NCBI RefSeq assembly: GCF_000235605.1 | Contig: NC_016584.1 | Location: 1,538,001 to 1,602,000 of the forward strand | From: Desulfosporosinus orientis DSM 765 | GTDB lineage: Bacteria; Bacillota; Desulfitobacteriia; Desulfitobacteriales; Desulfitobacteriaceae | DNA: 64,000 nucleotides | Direction: 5' to 3' | In this document: positions 36,814-45,684 of the stretch, one piece after another | Layout: each line of letters opens with the position of its first letter | Position numbering within the stretch: the stretch's first letter is position 1 | Made by a program: the position numbers and the translations under genes | The notes under the pieces: model-generated | Told to the model about the DNA's origin: nothing | The model's input: only the letters and a program-made list of their open reading frames with translations | Database searches by the model: none

Positions 36814-37020
36814 GGACCCCAAAGCCAGGGCAGCTTCGTCCACAGGAGTGAACCCATTTCATGGAGAGGCGGTAAAAGCCTACAAGCCGGCGCGGGTAAG
36901 TGGAGCCACGGTTCACCTCAGGTATTACCCGGAGGTTTGGCGGAACTCCCGCACCGGTGAGTAGGCGAGCCTCGGAATGCTGGGTGAACGGATGTGGCGA
37001 AGCTGCCCGACCCTGAAGAG
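36814..37020 (+). ncRNA. structured RNA element, copy 1 (HEARO/omega-RNA-like candidate)
   Basis: A GC-rich non-coding block in an AT-rich spacer. The terminal stem is GGGCAGCTTCG (36828-36838) with CGAAGCTGCCC (36998-37008). The inner part includes AGGC/GCCT (36867-36880 region), GTGAACC/GGTTCAC, and a possible long-range stem CCGGCGCGGG with CCCGCACCGG. It is homologous to 46342-46504 on the opposite strand, where the terminal stem has a compensatory change. Start boundary GACCC-AAAGCCAGGGC is shared by both copies. I propose the HEARO/IscB-IsrB omega-RNA type from its size, dispersal and lack of an ORF; the family is not proven. A reading frame on the minus strand (36704-37027) is a shadow. 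Confidence 0.5.
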
Positions 37021-37066
37021 CTCTCATACAACATTGATGGCGCCGCCTTTTTGAAGCATAATTGCC

Positions 37067-37243
37067 CTAGGGCATCCGCCCGGGCTTAAGGTCTGCCGCA
37101 ATCATAGCCTCAGTACATTTGTCACAGAGAACTTTAATAGTTTCCCCGTTGTCTTGACCGGAAAAAAATAAGGTTTTGCTGCATCCTTCGCAAACAACAC
37201 GATAATTCAAGAAATCTTTCGCTTTCATATTCGTAGTCTTCAT
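37067..37243 (-). CDS. small zinc-ribbon-like protein
   Basis: A 58-residue protein (MKTTNMKAKDFLNYRVV ... ) with two CxxC pairs, VCEGCSK and LCDKCTE, 25 residues apart; they probably bind one zinc. The open frame extends to 37300, but AGGAGG lies just before ATG 37243. Its function is unknown. It could be a small regulatory or RNA-binding protein, and no partner gene is adjacent. Confidence 0.7.
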   Translation of the reverse strand: MKTTNMKAKDFLNYRVVCEGCSKTLFFSGQDNGETIKVLCDKCTEAMIAADLKPGRMP

Positions 37244-37457
37244 AGGGATCCTCCTAATATTGTAATAGTACTTAAACATTTGAAATCCAGATACCTTCAA
37301 GGATTAATCAAATAACCTTTTTATTTAATTTTACTGCATTGCGTGAACAAAAACAATGAATGAACATTCACTTCTAAGATGGATGACAAGAGCTTTAAAA
37401 AACAGAATATTCATATTACTCAACCATGACTGTGGAGAAAATAAGGAGGAAATTTAA

Positions 37458-38753
37458 ATGGAAGTCACTGATGAGTTATTAGAAGGCAAGAAGCAGACCA
37501 TTGGCTTGCTTAAGTATATCAGTCTGACTCTGGTTGGGGTAATTCCCATGTTATCCGCTCTGGGGCTGATCCTTCTTTACATTATGAAGCTCGATCGAAC
37601 CAAATCCATAGCTATTTTTGTGTTTTTTCTCCTTTCCGGTATTTTAATAGGCATTATTGCATCTTTAAGAAATTATATTCGTTTCTTAAAACCCATCTAT
37701 GTTATGCAGCAGAAAATAATCCAAGTGGCATCAGGAGATCTGACCGAGAGAGCTGACGTTATCCAGAAAAGCGAAGTTGCGGAGTTAGGCCGCGCCTTTA
37801 ACCAAATGATGGAGAGTTTTAGCGGCATTGTTCGTGACTTGCGGAAAATGGCTAAAGAGTGGGTTGTTTCTTCGGAAGAATTATCGGCCAGCTCTCAGGA
37901 AGTAACAGCCACAAATAGCAGTGTCGCTGATTATACGACTCAAATGGCTGCTGAAGCCAGAGAACAAGCGCAAACTCAGCAGCAAATGATCAGCATGGTT
38001 ACAGAGCTGGAAAATGCCGCTCAGGTGATTGCCCAAAGAGCTGCGGCGGTTTCCCAAGAAGCGGTAAAATCTGAAAACCTTTCTGAGGAAGGTTTAGGCA
38101 AGCTGGCAACGATTATGAAGACAATGACCGAGACTAATGAATCCGTGAACAACTCCGTTCGGACTATCGAAGACTTAGCGGAGCAGTCCAATCGGATTGG
38201 ATCAATAACCGAAACCATTGCTCAAGTGGCCCGGCAAACGAATTTGCTGGCCCTGAATGCAGCGATAGAAGCAGCAAGAGCCGGAGAGCATGGTAAAGGT
38301 TTTGCTGTTGTCGCCGGTGAAATTCTTAAACTTGCCGAGAATGTCGCTTCTTCAACCCGAGAGGTCTCTGAAATTACAACTCTTATCCAAAAGAGTATTC
38401 ATGATACTGTCCAAGGAATGATGCAAACAGACTCAATGGTCAAAGAAAGTGTGACCTCCATTCACGAGGCCCAAGATACCTTGGATACTATTGCCGGTTC
38501 AACTAAGGAAGTAGCTCTCAATATCAGTGACATAGCGGCTTCCAGCGAAGAAATGCTGGGCAGCATGGAGGAGATGAATCTCTATGTTGCCCGAGTTAAA
38601 CAAGTGTCCGAGGAAGCTGTAACCAAGGCAGAGACTATCGAGACGTCAACGAGAGAAGTTACGGCGACAATGCAAATTGTAGCGGGCACAGCCCAATCCC
38701 TGGCACAAAATGCAGGCCGAATTCAGGCTGCAGTTGGTCAGTTTAAAATTTAG
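37458..38753 (+). CDS. transmembrane methyl-accepting chemotaxis protein
   Basis: A 431-residue chemoreceptor. Two transmembrane helices (about residues 20-46 and 50-72) are separated by only a few residues, so there is no extracellular sensor domain. A HAMP domain follows ([20 protein letters not shown]). The signalling tip is [20 protein letters not shown], and long methylation helices flank it. It may sense the membrane or an internal signal. GGAGG precedes the ATG. Confidence 0.9.
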   Translation: MEVTDELLEGKKQTIGLLKYISLTLVGVIPMLSALGLILLYIMKLDRTKSIAIFVFFLLSGILIGIIASLRNYIRFLKPIYVMQQKIIQVASGDLTERADVIQKSEVAELGRAFNQMMESFSGIVRDLRKMAKEWVVSSEELSASSQEVTATNSSVADYTTQMAAEAREQAQTQQQMISMVTELENAAQVIAQRAAAVSQEAVKSENLSEEGLGKLATIMKTMTETNESVNNSVRTIEDLAEQSNRIGSITETIAQVARQTNLLALNAAIEAARAGEHGKGFAVVAGEILKLAENVASSTREVSEITTLIQKSIHDTVQGMMQTDSMVKESVTSIHEAQDTLDTIAGSTKEVALNISDIAASSEEMLGSMEEMNLYVARVKQVSEEAVTKAETIETSTREVTATMQIVAGTAQSLAQNAGRIQAAVGQFKI

Positions 38754-38838
38754 AGGACAATAAATGATGATTGGTGGCAATGAATAGTATCGGCATTAAT
38801 GGAAACCCTACCATTTAGATTTAGGGAGGTGCATTTAG

Positions 38839-39321
38839 ATGCCAATTCAATTATCACAGAAGGAACAATCCCTGCTGATGGATCAAAAAACTCATGAAGA
38901 GACTTGTGTTGACAAATATGCCAAATATGCTAACCAAGCCCAAGATCCTCAGTTAAAGCAGCTTTTCAACACTTATTCAGCCAAGGAGCAAGAACATTTG
39001 AATTCCATAAATCAGCTTCTGAGCGGACAAGTACCTAATGTTGGGGGACAACAAAATCAAGGTCAAAACCAGCAGCAGGCTGCGGCTCAATCTCAAGTAC
39101 CCTCAAATGTCCAGGGAAATTATAATCAAGAGGATGCAAAGCTTTGTAAAGATATGCTGATGACAGAAAAATATGTATCCGGGGCCTATGATACGGCGGT
39201 TTTTGAATTTAGAGATACCAATGTCCGTCAGGTTCTCAATCATATTCAAAAAGAAGAACAGCAGCATGGTGAAGGGATTTTCCAATACATGCAAAGTCAT
39301 GGCATGTATCAGGTACAGTAA
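38839..39321 (+). CDS. CotF-like spore coat protein
   Basis: A 160-residue protein of the CotF family, ferritin-like in helices: LSQKEQSLLMDQKTHEETCV at the start, AKEQEHLNSINQLLSG, a Gln-rich loop (residues 73-100), then LCKDMLMTEKYVSGAYDTAV and LNHIQKEEQQHGEGIFQYMQ. These proteins are made in sporulation and placed in the coat. The gene is monocistronic between a GGGAGGT ribosome site and a terminator. Confidence 0.85.
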   Translation: MPIQLSQKEQSLLMDQKTHEETCVDKYAKYANQAQDPQLKQLFNTYSAKEQEHLNSINQLLSGQVPNVGGQQNQGQNQQQAAAQSQVPSNVQGNYNQEDAKLCKDMLMTEKYVSGAYDTAVFEFRDTNVRQVLNHIQKEEQQHGEGIFQYMQSHGMYQVQ

Positions 39322-39375
39322 TTATCTTAACCAGGTGGTTTATACTTCAACAGCTCGAACAATTAAGAAACAATT

Positions 39376-39418
39376 AAGAACTGTATCTCAGCGCAGTCTT
39401 TGCGAAGATACAGTTCTT
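39376..39418 (+). terminator. terminator after the CotF-like gene
   Basis: AAGAACTGTATCT (39376-39388) pairs perfectly with AGATACAGTTCTT (39406-39418), followed by TCTTT-type T-rich sequence. Confidence 0.75.
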
Positions 39419-39482
39419 TCTACTTTCAGGGATTGAAATTCAGCTAAAAGGCTTGATAAAAATCCAAAGATGATTATAATAA

Positions 39483-39506
39483 ACATATGAACATATAATC
39501 ATATGT
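39483..39506. promoter_or_regulatory. ArsR/SmtB-type operator
   Basis: ACATATGA-ACATATAA-TCATATGT is an inverted repeat with perfect 8-base arms, directly before the ArsR-family gene. The form fits the metal-responsive operators of SmtB/CadC regulators, so the regulator probably represses its own operon with the P-type ATPase. Confidence 0.6.
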
Positions 39507-39513
39507 AGAGGCG

Positions 39514-39939
39514 GTGTTTTTTATAGCTACAGAAAAAGTAAACCAACCAAATCCTGAATTTCTGCCAATAGAATCTTCCGGGGATAGTCCTGTTTGTGAA
39601 ACCATATGTGTTCATACTGACCTAATTGAACCCGTTCGGCATACTCTCATACCGGGAGAGCAAGTTATCCAATTAGCGGATTTATTCAAGACCCTGGGAG
39701 ACCCGACCCGAGTTCGAATTATGGATGCCTTAGCCCAAAAGGAATTCTGTGTCTGTGATTTGGCGGTCCTTTTGGATTTAAGCCAATCAGCAACATCTCA
39801 CCAATTAAGGATCCTTAGGAGCAATCACCTGGTTAAATACCGCCGGGAAGGAAAAATGGTTTATTACTCCTTAGATGACGATCATGTTATGGCCCTATAC
39901 AAGGAAGGGCTTGAACACATTTCCGAGGGAAGGGCTTAA
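39514..39939 (+). CDS. ArsR/SmtB-family metal-responsive repressor (CadC-like)
   Basis: A 141-residue regulator. The winged helix-turn-helix is typical: LADLFKTLGDPTRVRIMDAL, then CVCDLAVLLDLSQSATSHQL, RREGKMVYYSLDDDHV. The Cys pair in EFCVCDL is the alpha-3N/alpha-3 metal site of CadC-type repressors for Cd, Pb or Zn. The start given is GTG 39514, whose ribosome site (TAGAGG) is very close. The true start is uncertain. It precedes a P1B-type ATPase gene, its presumed target. Confidence 0.87.
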   Translation: MFFIATEKVNQPNPEFLPIESSGDSPVCETICVHTDLIEPVRHTLIPGEQVIQLADLFKTLGDPTRVRIMDALAQKEFCVCDLAVLLDLSQSATSHQLRILRSNHLVKYRREGKMVYYSLDDDHVMALYKEGLEHISEGRA

Positions 39940-40051
39940 GATAATTCGTTGAAGTCAACTTGAAACTTCCAACCGCGACATCGTATCGAATAGCCGGAGA
40001 AAAATTCATAGTTTGAGTGACTATGGAATTAGAGGTTTGGAGGAAAAGAGA

Positions 40052-42187
40052 ATGTCTAAAGAAGAACCATGTCAAGAGAGAATAAAGTACCGGTTAGAAG
40101 GATTATGTTGTGCCAATTGTGCCATGAAAATCGAAAAGGCCTTTTGTGCTGAAGATGCCATTGGTCAAACTACCTTAAATTTTGCGACCCAAACCGTGTA
40201 CCTGCCGCCGGCCGCTTTAGAACTTGCCCAAAGGATTGTTGACCGGATTGAGCCGGGGGTCATTTTAAAGCCCTTAAATCAGTTGGGCAAGAATCTGCAG
40301 CCAGAAGAGGATAAGTCAGCAGATAAAAGACAACAGATCATGCGCATGCTCTTTGCCGGGATCTTACTTGGCGCAGGCCTGTTGATGCCAGTTCTCGGAA
40401 TAGAGCTTTCCTTGGTCTTAAAATACACGATTTTTCTAGCCGCCTATTTTGCCGTTGGCTATGAAGTTTTATTTACGGCCTTTCGCAATTTGACGAGAGG
40501 GGCTGTGTTTGATGAAAACTTTTTGATGTCCATCGGCACTATCGGGGCAATTGCCATTAATCAATTGCCTGAGGCTGTCGGGGTTATGCTTTTTTATACC
40601 GTGGGCGAATATATTCAAGACCTGGCGGTCAACCGCTCACGTCATTCCATACAGGCCTTAATGAATATTAGACCCGACTATGCCAACCTGCTTCATCAAT
40701 TAGACGTTATCAAAGTTGCTCCGGAAGAAGTGCAGGTAGGACAATGGATTATGGTGCGTCCCGGTGAAAAAGTCCCCTTGGATGGCGAGGTCGTCAAGGG
40801 ATCCTCCTTTCTCGATACCTCGGCACTGACAGGAGAATCGGTTCCCCGCAGAGTCGAAGCAGGGGATGCTGTCTTATCTGGAATGGTCAATACCAGCGGT
40901 GTGCTTACCATTCAAGTCACCCGCCCCTATGCGGAATCCTCAGTACAAAAAATTCTCGATCTTGTGGAAAACGCCAGCTCCCGCAAAGCACCTACAGAGA
41001 AATTTATAACAGCCTTCTCCCGGTATTACACTCCGGCAATTGTTGTCATCGCTTTGCTGATTGCCATAGTTCCCCCACTGCTGGGAGCCGGGGTGTTCAG
41101 GGAGTGGATTTATCGAGCTTTGACTATCTTGGTCATATCCTGCCCTTGTGCCTTAGTCATCTCAGTGCCTCTGGGGTATTTTGGCGGGATCGGGGGAGCT
41201 TCCCGACATGGGGTCCTTGTTAAAGGGGCGAACTTTCTGGAATCACTCACCAAAGTTAAGACGGTTGTTTTCGATAAAACCGGAACATTAACTCAAGGGG
41301 TTTTTGAAGTTGTCGAAATCAATCCAGCCGAGGGCTACAGCCCAGAATTTCTTTTAGAAACGGCAGCTGCGGCAGAAATTCACTCCAGTCATCCTATTGC
41401 CAAATCCATTTGTACCCGTTATGGATTGCCTCTTGAAGCCGGGACGTCGGATGAATACAGGGAAGTAAGCGGAAAAGGAATCCAGGCTAAGATTAAAGGA
41501 CAAGAGGTTTTGGTAGGGAAACAATCCTTCCTGCAGGAGGCCGGCATACCGGTTCCGGATCAGGACGCTGCTCAGCAGGCAGGGACTCTTGTTTATGTGG
41601 CAGTTTCCGGATGCTATGCAGGCTATCTTCTGATTACAGACCGCATTAAGTCCGGTGCCAAGGAAACCATTAAAGCTCTTCAGGACTCGGGTATTAAAAC
41701 AGTGATGCTCACCGGGGATCATGAAAAAGCCGCTCAAAGTGTTGCCGGTGATTTAGGGGTGTCGGAATTTTACGCTGATTTGCTTCCTGAAGATAAAGTA
41801 GCTTGCCTAGAAAAGTTAATGGAGGATAAAGACCGCAAAGAAAAAGTGGTTTTTGTCGGGGACGGAATTAATGATGCACCGGTTCTGACCCGGGCGGATG
41901 TGGGAATGGCCATGGGAGGATTAGGATCGGACGCAGCTATCGAAGCAGCCGATGTCGTGCTGATGGAAGATCAGCCGGCCAAGCTTTTGACAGCCATTGG
42001 CATCGCCAAATACACTAAGAAAATCATCTGGCAGAATATTATCTTTGCCTTAGGGATTAAACTCGGATTTGTCGTCTTTGGAGCCTTAGGAATGGCTACC
42101 ATGTGGGAAGCAGTCTTTGCCGATGTTGGAGTCGCTGTTTTGGCAGTTCTGAACGCTGCTCGTGTAAGGCAGTTCTCCGGTGTTTGA
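40052..42187 (+). CDS. cadA: heavy-metal P1B-type ATPase (CadA/ZntA-like)
   Basis: A 711-residue metal efflux pump. The N-terminal HMA domain has the metal site in LCCANCAMKIEKAF. The actuator motif is TALTGESVPR, the transport site CPCALVIS in helix 6 is that of Zn/Cd/Pb pumps, the phosphorylation site is DKTGTLT, then GDHEKAA and GDGINDAPVL. It exports Zn(II), Cd(II) or Pb(II). I start at ATG 40052, with GGAGG upstream. The CadC-like repressor is upstream and a His-rich YmaF protein downstream, which suggests one metal-resistance unit. Confidence 0.93.
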   Translation: MSKEEPCQERIKYRLEGLCCANCAMKIEKAFCAEDAIGQTTLNFATQTVYLPPAALELAQRIVDRIEPGVILKPLNQLGKNLQPEEDKSADKRQQIMRMLFAGILLGAGLLMPVLGIELSLVLKYTIFLAAYFAVGYEVLFTAFRNLTRGAVFDENFLMSIGTIGAIAINQLPEAVGVMLFYTVGEYIQDLAVNRSRHSIQALMNIRPDYANLLHQLDVIKVAPEEVQVGQWIMVRPGEKVPLDGEVVKGSSFLDTSALTGESVPRRVEAGDAVLSGMVNTSGVLTIQVTRPYAESSVQKILDLVENASSRKAPTEKFITAFSRYYTPAIVVIALLIAIVPPLLGAGVFREWIYRALTILVISCPCALVISVPLGYFGGIGGASRHGVLVKGANFLESLTKVKTVVFDKTGTLTQGVFEVVEINPAEGYSPEFLLETAAAAEIHSSHPIAKSICTRYGLPLEAGTSDEYREVSGKGIQAKIKGQEVLVGKQSFLQEAGIPVPDQDAAQQAGTLVYVAVSGCYAGYLLITDRIKSGAKETIKALQDSGIKTVMLTGDHEKAAQSVAGDLGVSEFYADLLPEDKVACLEKLMEDKDRKEKVVFVGDGINDAPVLTRADVGMAMGGLGSDAAIEAADVVLMEDQPAKLLTAIGIAKYTKKIIWQNIIFALGIKLGFVVFGALGMATMWEAVFADVGVAVLAVLNAARVRQFSGV

Positions 42188-42301
42188 TGGGAGGAAGTCA
42201 GGTACCAATCAGTAGGATGTCTTATATCAATATTGTTATCATTAGTTCCCTTATCGTCATAAAATGAAGTGCATTTATTTAGGCGAAGAGGAGGAACGAG
42301 A

Positions 42302-42619
42302 ATGTACACTAAAGTTAAATCTGATCCTGCTCATAATCATGGAAGTGTTACGCATACGTCCTGTGAGCAGGGACATGTACATCAATGTCTTGATGTGACA
42401 GGGCCAGCTGTTCCTACATCCGGTGGAAGTCATAGCCATCATTCTGAAGGCTGGGTATTATATGAAGATGGACATTCCCATTATTATAAAGCGATTTCCG
42501 GGCCGGCGCTGCCGATAAATAATAACTACCATGTTCATAACTGGGATTTTTACACGACTATGGATGCGGGACACAGGCATCGTATAAGTGGTCCAGATAT
42601 GCCGGCATATGGAGTTTAA
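42302..42619 (+). CDS. YmaF-family histidine-rich protein
   Basis: A 105-residue protein with many His: AHNHGSVTHTSCEQGHVHQC, SHSHHSEGW, GHSHYYK, and DAGHRHRISGPDMP. It matches the YmaF family, whose repeat unit is 'GH.H...g.sgpa.p'. The His clusters suggest metal binding. Its place after the CadA-like pump makes a metal buffer role plausible, but this is inferred. GAGGAGG precedes ATG 42302. Confidence 0.82.
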   Translation: MYTKVKSDPAHNHGSVTHTSCEQGHVHQCLDVTGPAVPTSGGSHSHHSEGWVLYEDGHSHYYKAISGPALPINNNYHVHNWDFYTTMDAGHRHRISGPDMPAYGV

Positions 42620-42719
42620 CTTATCTTAGAGAAAAATTCTTGTTGAATGCGGAGGGTTTCTCGACTATGATAAGAGAAGAGGCAGCCATAGATTCCGAAG
42701 TTATTAGAGGCTGATAAAG

Positions 42720-43196
42720 TTGATAGAGAGTAGGGCTTTTGGCCGGGGGGTAATCATGATACATTGTTCATCAATAGGGAAAACAGCTTTACTTATAGCT
42801 ATGGCTGATGGAAGTGAAACCGAGGCTTATGTTTCCCGTGCCCGGGAAAAGGGCTTTGATGTTGTAACCGGTAAAGTGGGATCCATGGATGTGCAGAAAA
42901 TCATCGCGGCAGTAGAGACTGCAGCGAAACGTGAGGGACTTACAGATGACAGTTACCGGTCCCAGCATGCTCTGTATCACGCCATTCTCGATGCTCTGCA
43001 AGGGTTGGGCCGGGGTCCCCTGCAATTAGGCAATATCCTGCGTACGGTTGGGTTGCGTTTTGCCATTGTCAGAGGGCCGCGTACATTAGAAGACATGGAC
43101 GACCTTTGGATTGCTGTGAGCATGTATGGAATGATTGGGGCGCCCATTAAAGGCCATGAACATGAAGTGTGCGGCTTAGGAATTAATCACTTATAA
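42720..43196 (+). CDS. hutP: HutP-like antiterminator of histidine utilisation
   Basis: A 158-residue HutP-like RNA-binding protein: VTGKVGSMDVQKIIAAVETA, then SQHALYHAILDALQGLGRGP, LLGN-type LQLGNILRTVGLRFAIVRG, and MIGAPIKGHEHEVCGLGINH. The two His of HALYH and the His of GHEHE correspond to the Mg2+/histidine site of Bacillus HutP. With histidine it binds RNA and prevents termination before hutH. The start is TTG at 42720; an ATG at 42756 with GGGGGG upstream is the alternative. hutH follows after 161 bases of leader containing a terminator. Confidence 0.9.
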   Translation: MIESRAFGRGVIMIHCSSIGKTALLIAMADGSETEAYVSRAREKGFDVVTGKVGSMDVQKIIAAVETAAKREGLTDDSYRSQHALYHAILDALQGLGRGPLQLGNILRTVGLRFAIVRGPRTLEDMDDLWIAVSMYGMIGAPIKGHEHEVCGLGINHL

Positions 43197-43283
43197 TACT
43201 TAAGATGAATAATATAGGATAATCATGTATTTATTTTAGAAAGTTGCAATAAAATAGGGTATGCTCAGAGTTATTAGATGTTT

Positions 43284-43330
43284 GAGGGCTAAGCTGTAGA
43301 CAAATAGTTTATGGCTTAATCCTCTTTTTT
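43284..43330 (+). terminator. HutP-controlled terminator in the hutH leader
   Basis: GAGGGCTAAGC (43284-43294) pairs with GCTTAATCCTC (43314-43324) with one mismatch and one wobble, followed by TTTTTT. UAG/GAG triplets lie just before and inside it (for example GAG-TTAT-TAG from 43268), as known for HutP sites. The spacing is not perfect throughout. Confidence 0.75.
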
Positions 43331-43357
43331 CATTGCTCTCAATAAGGAGGACACAAC

Positions 43358-44920
43358 ATGAGCGTAGTATTAGCAGAAAAAACGAATGTGACTTTAGATG
43401 GAGAAAGCCTTACCTTAGAGCAAGTCGTTTCCGTTGCCAGGTATGGTGCCAAAGTGGAGCTGCAGCCGGCTGCCAAGAATAATGTCCTAAAATCAAGAGA
43501 CTATGTGGATAAAATAATTGAAGGAAATAAAACAGTTTATGGCATCACAACAGGTTTTGGCAAGTTCAGCGATGTGCTGATTTCCAAGGATGACGCCAAA
43601 AAACTGCAGCGGAACCTGATTATGAGTCATGCTACAGGGGTTGGAGAACCATTGGCCCCGGAAATCGTCAGGGCTATTATGCTCCTTAGGGCAAATGCTT
43701 TAGCCAAAGGATTCTCCGGAATTCGCCTCTCAACTCTCCAGACCCTGATTGATATTTTAAATGCAGGAATTGTTCCCGTAATACCGGAGAAAGGCTCTCT
43801 GGGGGCTAGCGGAGATTTAGCCCCTTTATCTCATATGGTGCTGGTTTTGCTTGGTGAAGGAGAGGCCTTTTATAAAGATCGACGGATGAGCGGAGGGGAA
43901 GCCCTTGCCCAGGCAGGAATCGAACCGGTGGTTCTGGAAGGAAAAGAGGGTCTGGCCCTGATTAACGGTACCCAGGTCATGACAGCTATTGCTGCTTTGG
44001 CTGTTTGGGATGCGGAGATCCTTTGGGAGTCAGCCAATGTTACAGCGGCATTGACCTTGGAAGCCCTGGAGGGAATACTGGATGCTTTTGATCCCAAAAT
44101 CCATGCTGCCCGTCCTCATCAAGGACAGGTGGATGTGGCAGCCCATATGCTCAATTTGACTGAGGGCAGCACCTTTGTCGCTGGCGAGAAGAATACCAGA
44201 GTTCAGGATGCCTATGCCCTGCGCTGTGTTGCTCAAGTTCATGGTCCTTCGGGAGATGCTATTGCTTATGTCAAGAAAGTTGTCGAAACGGAGATTAACT
44301 CGGCGACGGATAATCCCTTAATTTTCCCGGAGGCTGATCAAGTACTTTCCGGGGGTAATTTCCACGGCCAACCCGTGGCTTTGGCTATGGATTTCCTGGG
44401 CATTGCTGTTGCAGAGCTGGCCAATATTTCCGAACGCCGCCTGGAACGTTTGGTTAATCCCAGTTTAAGCGGTTTGCCGGCATTTTTGACTCCTAACGGA
44501 GGCTTAAACTCCGGTTTTATGATCGTCCAGTATTCGGCGGCTTCCTTAGTATCGGAAAATAAAGTTTTAGCTCATCCCGCCAGTGTGGATTCCATCCCTT
44601 CTTCAGCCAACCAGGAAGACCATGTCAGCATGGGAACTATTGCGGCCCGTAAAGCCCGCACCATCATCGATAACACGGGGAACGTATTGGGGATGGAATT
44701 ATTAGCTGCCTGCCAGGGTATGGATCTGAGATCCGGCCAAGGAGAGCTTAAGCGCGGCAAGGGAAGTGAAGGGGCTTACCGGCTGGTTCGCTCGAAAGTG
44801 GCTACTGTCAGAGAAGATCGTGTTATGTATACGGACATTAACATAGCTAAAGAATTGATTTCTTCCGGCAAATTGGCCAGTACTGTCAGGTTTGAAATGA
44901 CTCGCAAGAATCTTCAATAA
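43358..44920 (+). CDS. hutH: histidine ammonia-lyase
   Basis: A 520-residue enzyme that deaminates histidine to urocanate. The MIO prosthetic group forms from Ala-Ser-Gly in GSLGASGDLAPLSH at about residue 147. VYGITTGFGKFSDV near residue 55 and QEDHVSMGTIAARKAR near residue 413 are family signatures. Length is slightly above the usual 505-510. Only hutP and hutH are present; no hutU, hutI or hutG/F lie in the window, so the rest of the pathway must be elsewhere or absent. Confidence 0.95.
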   Translation: MSVVLAEKTNVTLDGESLTLEQVVSVARYGAKVELQPAAKNNVLKSRDYVDKIIEGNKTVYGITTGFGKFSDVLISKDDAKKLQRNLIMSHATGVGEPLAPEIVRAIMLLRANALAKGFSGIRLSTLQTLIDILNAGIVPVIPEKGSLGASGDLAPLSHMVLVLLGEGEAFYKDRRMSGGEALAQAGIEPVVLEGKEGLALINGTQVMTAIAALAVWDAEILWESANVTAALTLEALEGILDAFDPKIHAARPHQGQVDVAAHMLNLTEGSTFVAGEKNTRVQDAYALRCVAQVHGPSGDAIAYVKKVVETEINSATDNPLIFPEADQVLSGGNFHGQPVALAMDFLGIAVAELANISERRLERLVNPSLSGLPAFLTPNGGLNSGFMIVQYSAASLVSENKVLAHPASVDSIPSSANQEDHVSMGTIAARKARTIIDNTGNVLGMELLAACQGMDLRSGQGELKRGKGSEGAYRLVRSKVATVREDRVMYTDINIAKELISSGKLASTVRFEMTRKNLQ

Positions 44921-44968
44921 AGGATGAATACCATATCTTTGGGTAGACTATCACTTGAGGTGATGAAC

Positions 44969-45166
44969 ATGCCCAGAAATGACGGCAATAAATATAAGAA
45001 TCAAGATTTAAAGAAAATTGAATTAACCCTGAATAACATTCATAAAAACGAACAATTCTTGGAAGAAAATGCGGAAGAATTAAGCGCTCATCAAATAAAA
45101 GATGTTAAGGAACATTTAGCTGCAAAGAAAAAATTTCTTGAAGAAACCGATGGAACCATAAAATAG
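44969..45166 (+). CDS. small hypothetical protein, charged and helical
   Basis: A 65-residue protein rich in Lys, Glu and Asn: MPRNDGNKYKNQDLKKIELT, then LNNIHKNEQFLEENAEELSA. I start at ATG 44969, with GAGGTG 7 bases before; the longer frame from 44924 overlaps poor initiation sequence. The stop lies inside a terminator hairpin. It may be a small sporulation protein, given the neighbouring SASP gene, but no family is recognised. Confidence 0.6.
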   Translation: MPRNDGNKYKNQDLKKIELTLNNIHKNEQFLEENAEELSAHQIKDVKEHLAAKKKFLEETDGTIK

Positions 45167-45185
45167 GAGCGATAGCTCCTATTTT
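45160..45185 (+). terminator. terminator overlapping the stop of the small helical protein
   Basis: AAAATAGGAGC (45160-45170) pairs perfectly with GCTCCTATTTT (45175-45185). The stop codon TAG lies in the 5' arm. Confidence 0.85.
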
Positions 45186-45227
45186 ATTGGCTGGATTTTC
45201 GGTTTCACTGGGGCATACTAAAATAGT

Positions 45228-45255
45228 AAGAAGGATATCTTTCGATATCCTTCTT
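45228..45255 (-). terminator. terminator of the SASP gene
   Basis: AAGAAGGATATC (45228-45239) pairs perfectly with GATATCCTTCTT (45244-45255), 19 bases after the SASP stop. Confidence 0.75.
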
Positions 45256-45273
45256 AAGTACTAACCTATTAAG

Positions 45274-45480
45274 TTAGATTCTCGTTCCACTCTTGAGGTG
45301 TTCTTCAGCAAACTGAATCATGCGTTTGGTCATTTGGCCTCCAACCGAACCGTTTTCGCGGCTGGTGCGGTCACCGCCTAATTGAAGGCCCATTTCATTT
45401 GCAACTTCATACTTGAATTGATCCAATTGTTGTGATGCTCCTTGTGCTGCGGGTGTATTAGTGTTTCTTTCTCCTGCCAT
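45274..45480 (-). CDS. alpha/beta-type small acid-soluble spore protein
   Basis: A 68-residue SASP. The GPR protease site region is FKYEVANEMGLQL, and the DNA-binding second half is GDRTSRENGSVGGQMTKRMI. These proteins coat and protect spore DNA and are degraded at germination. AGGAGGG precedes the ATG. A sigma-G-like promoter lies 48 bases upstream. Confidence 0.95.
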   Translation of the reverse strand: MAGERNTNTPAAQGASQQLDQFKYEVANEMGLQLGGDRTSRENGSVGGQMTKRMIQFAEEHLKSGTRI

Positions 45481-45527
45481 GATCGGAACCCTCCTTTAAA
45501 AATTTTGTTTGTGTACTGGAACATCCT

Positions 45528-45557
45528 TATTATGTGTTTTAAAAGCTATCTTACTCA
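45528..45557 (-). promoter_or_regulatory. sigma-G-like promoter of the SASP gene
   Basis: On the minus strand TGAGTA (45557-45552), a 17-base spacer, then CATAATA (45534-45528). The -10 fits the sigma-G form CATnnTA exactly; the -35 has one mismatch from TGAATA. Confidence 0.55.
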
Positions 45558-45684
45558 GGTAATTATTGCTACAATATAAAGAGGTTTCCTATTCATGAAA
45601 TAAACAGGGCTTTTATTTCTGTTGATTTTAAATATGGTAAAGCTTAGAATTAAGATAGAGGTTAGGTTTTAAGGAGGTTTCGAG

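Noticed and set aside
36704-37027. 107-residue open frame on the minus strand
   Set aside because: It overlaps the fad terminator and the structured RNA element, has no ribosome site and no protein-like pattern; the homologous element at 46.4 kb does not keep the frame.
37357-37370. TGAATG-AA-CATTCA considered as a second FadR operator
   Set aside because: The half sites match but the spacer is 2 instead of 6 bases, and the downstream gene is a chemoreceptor.
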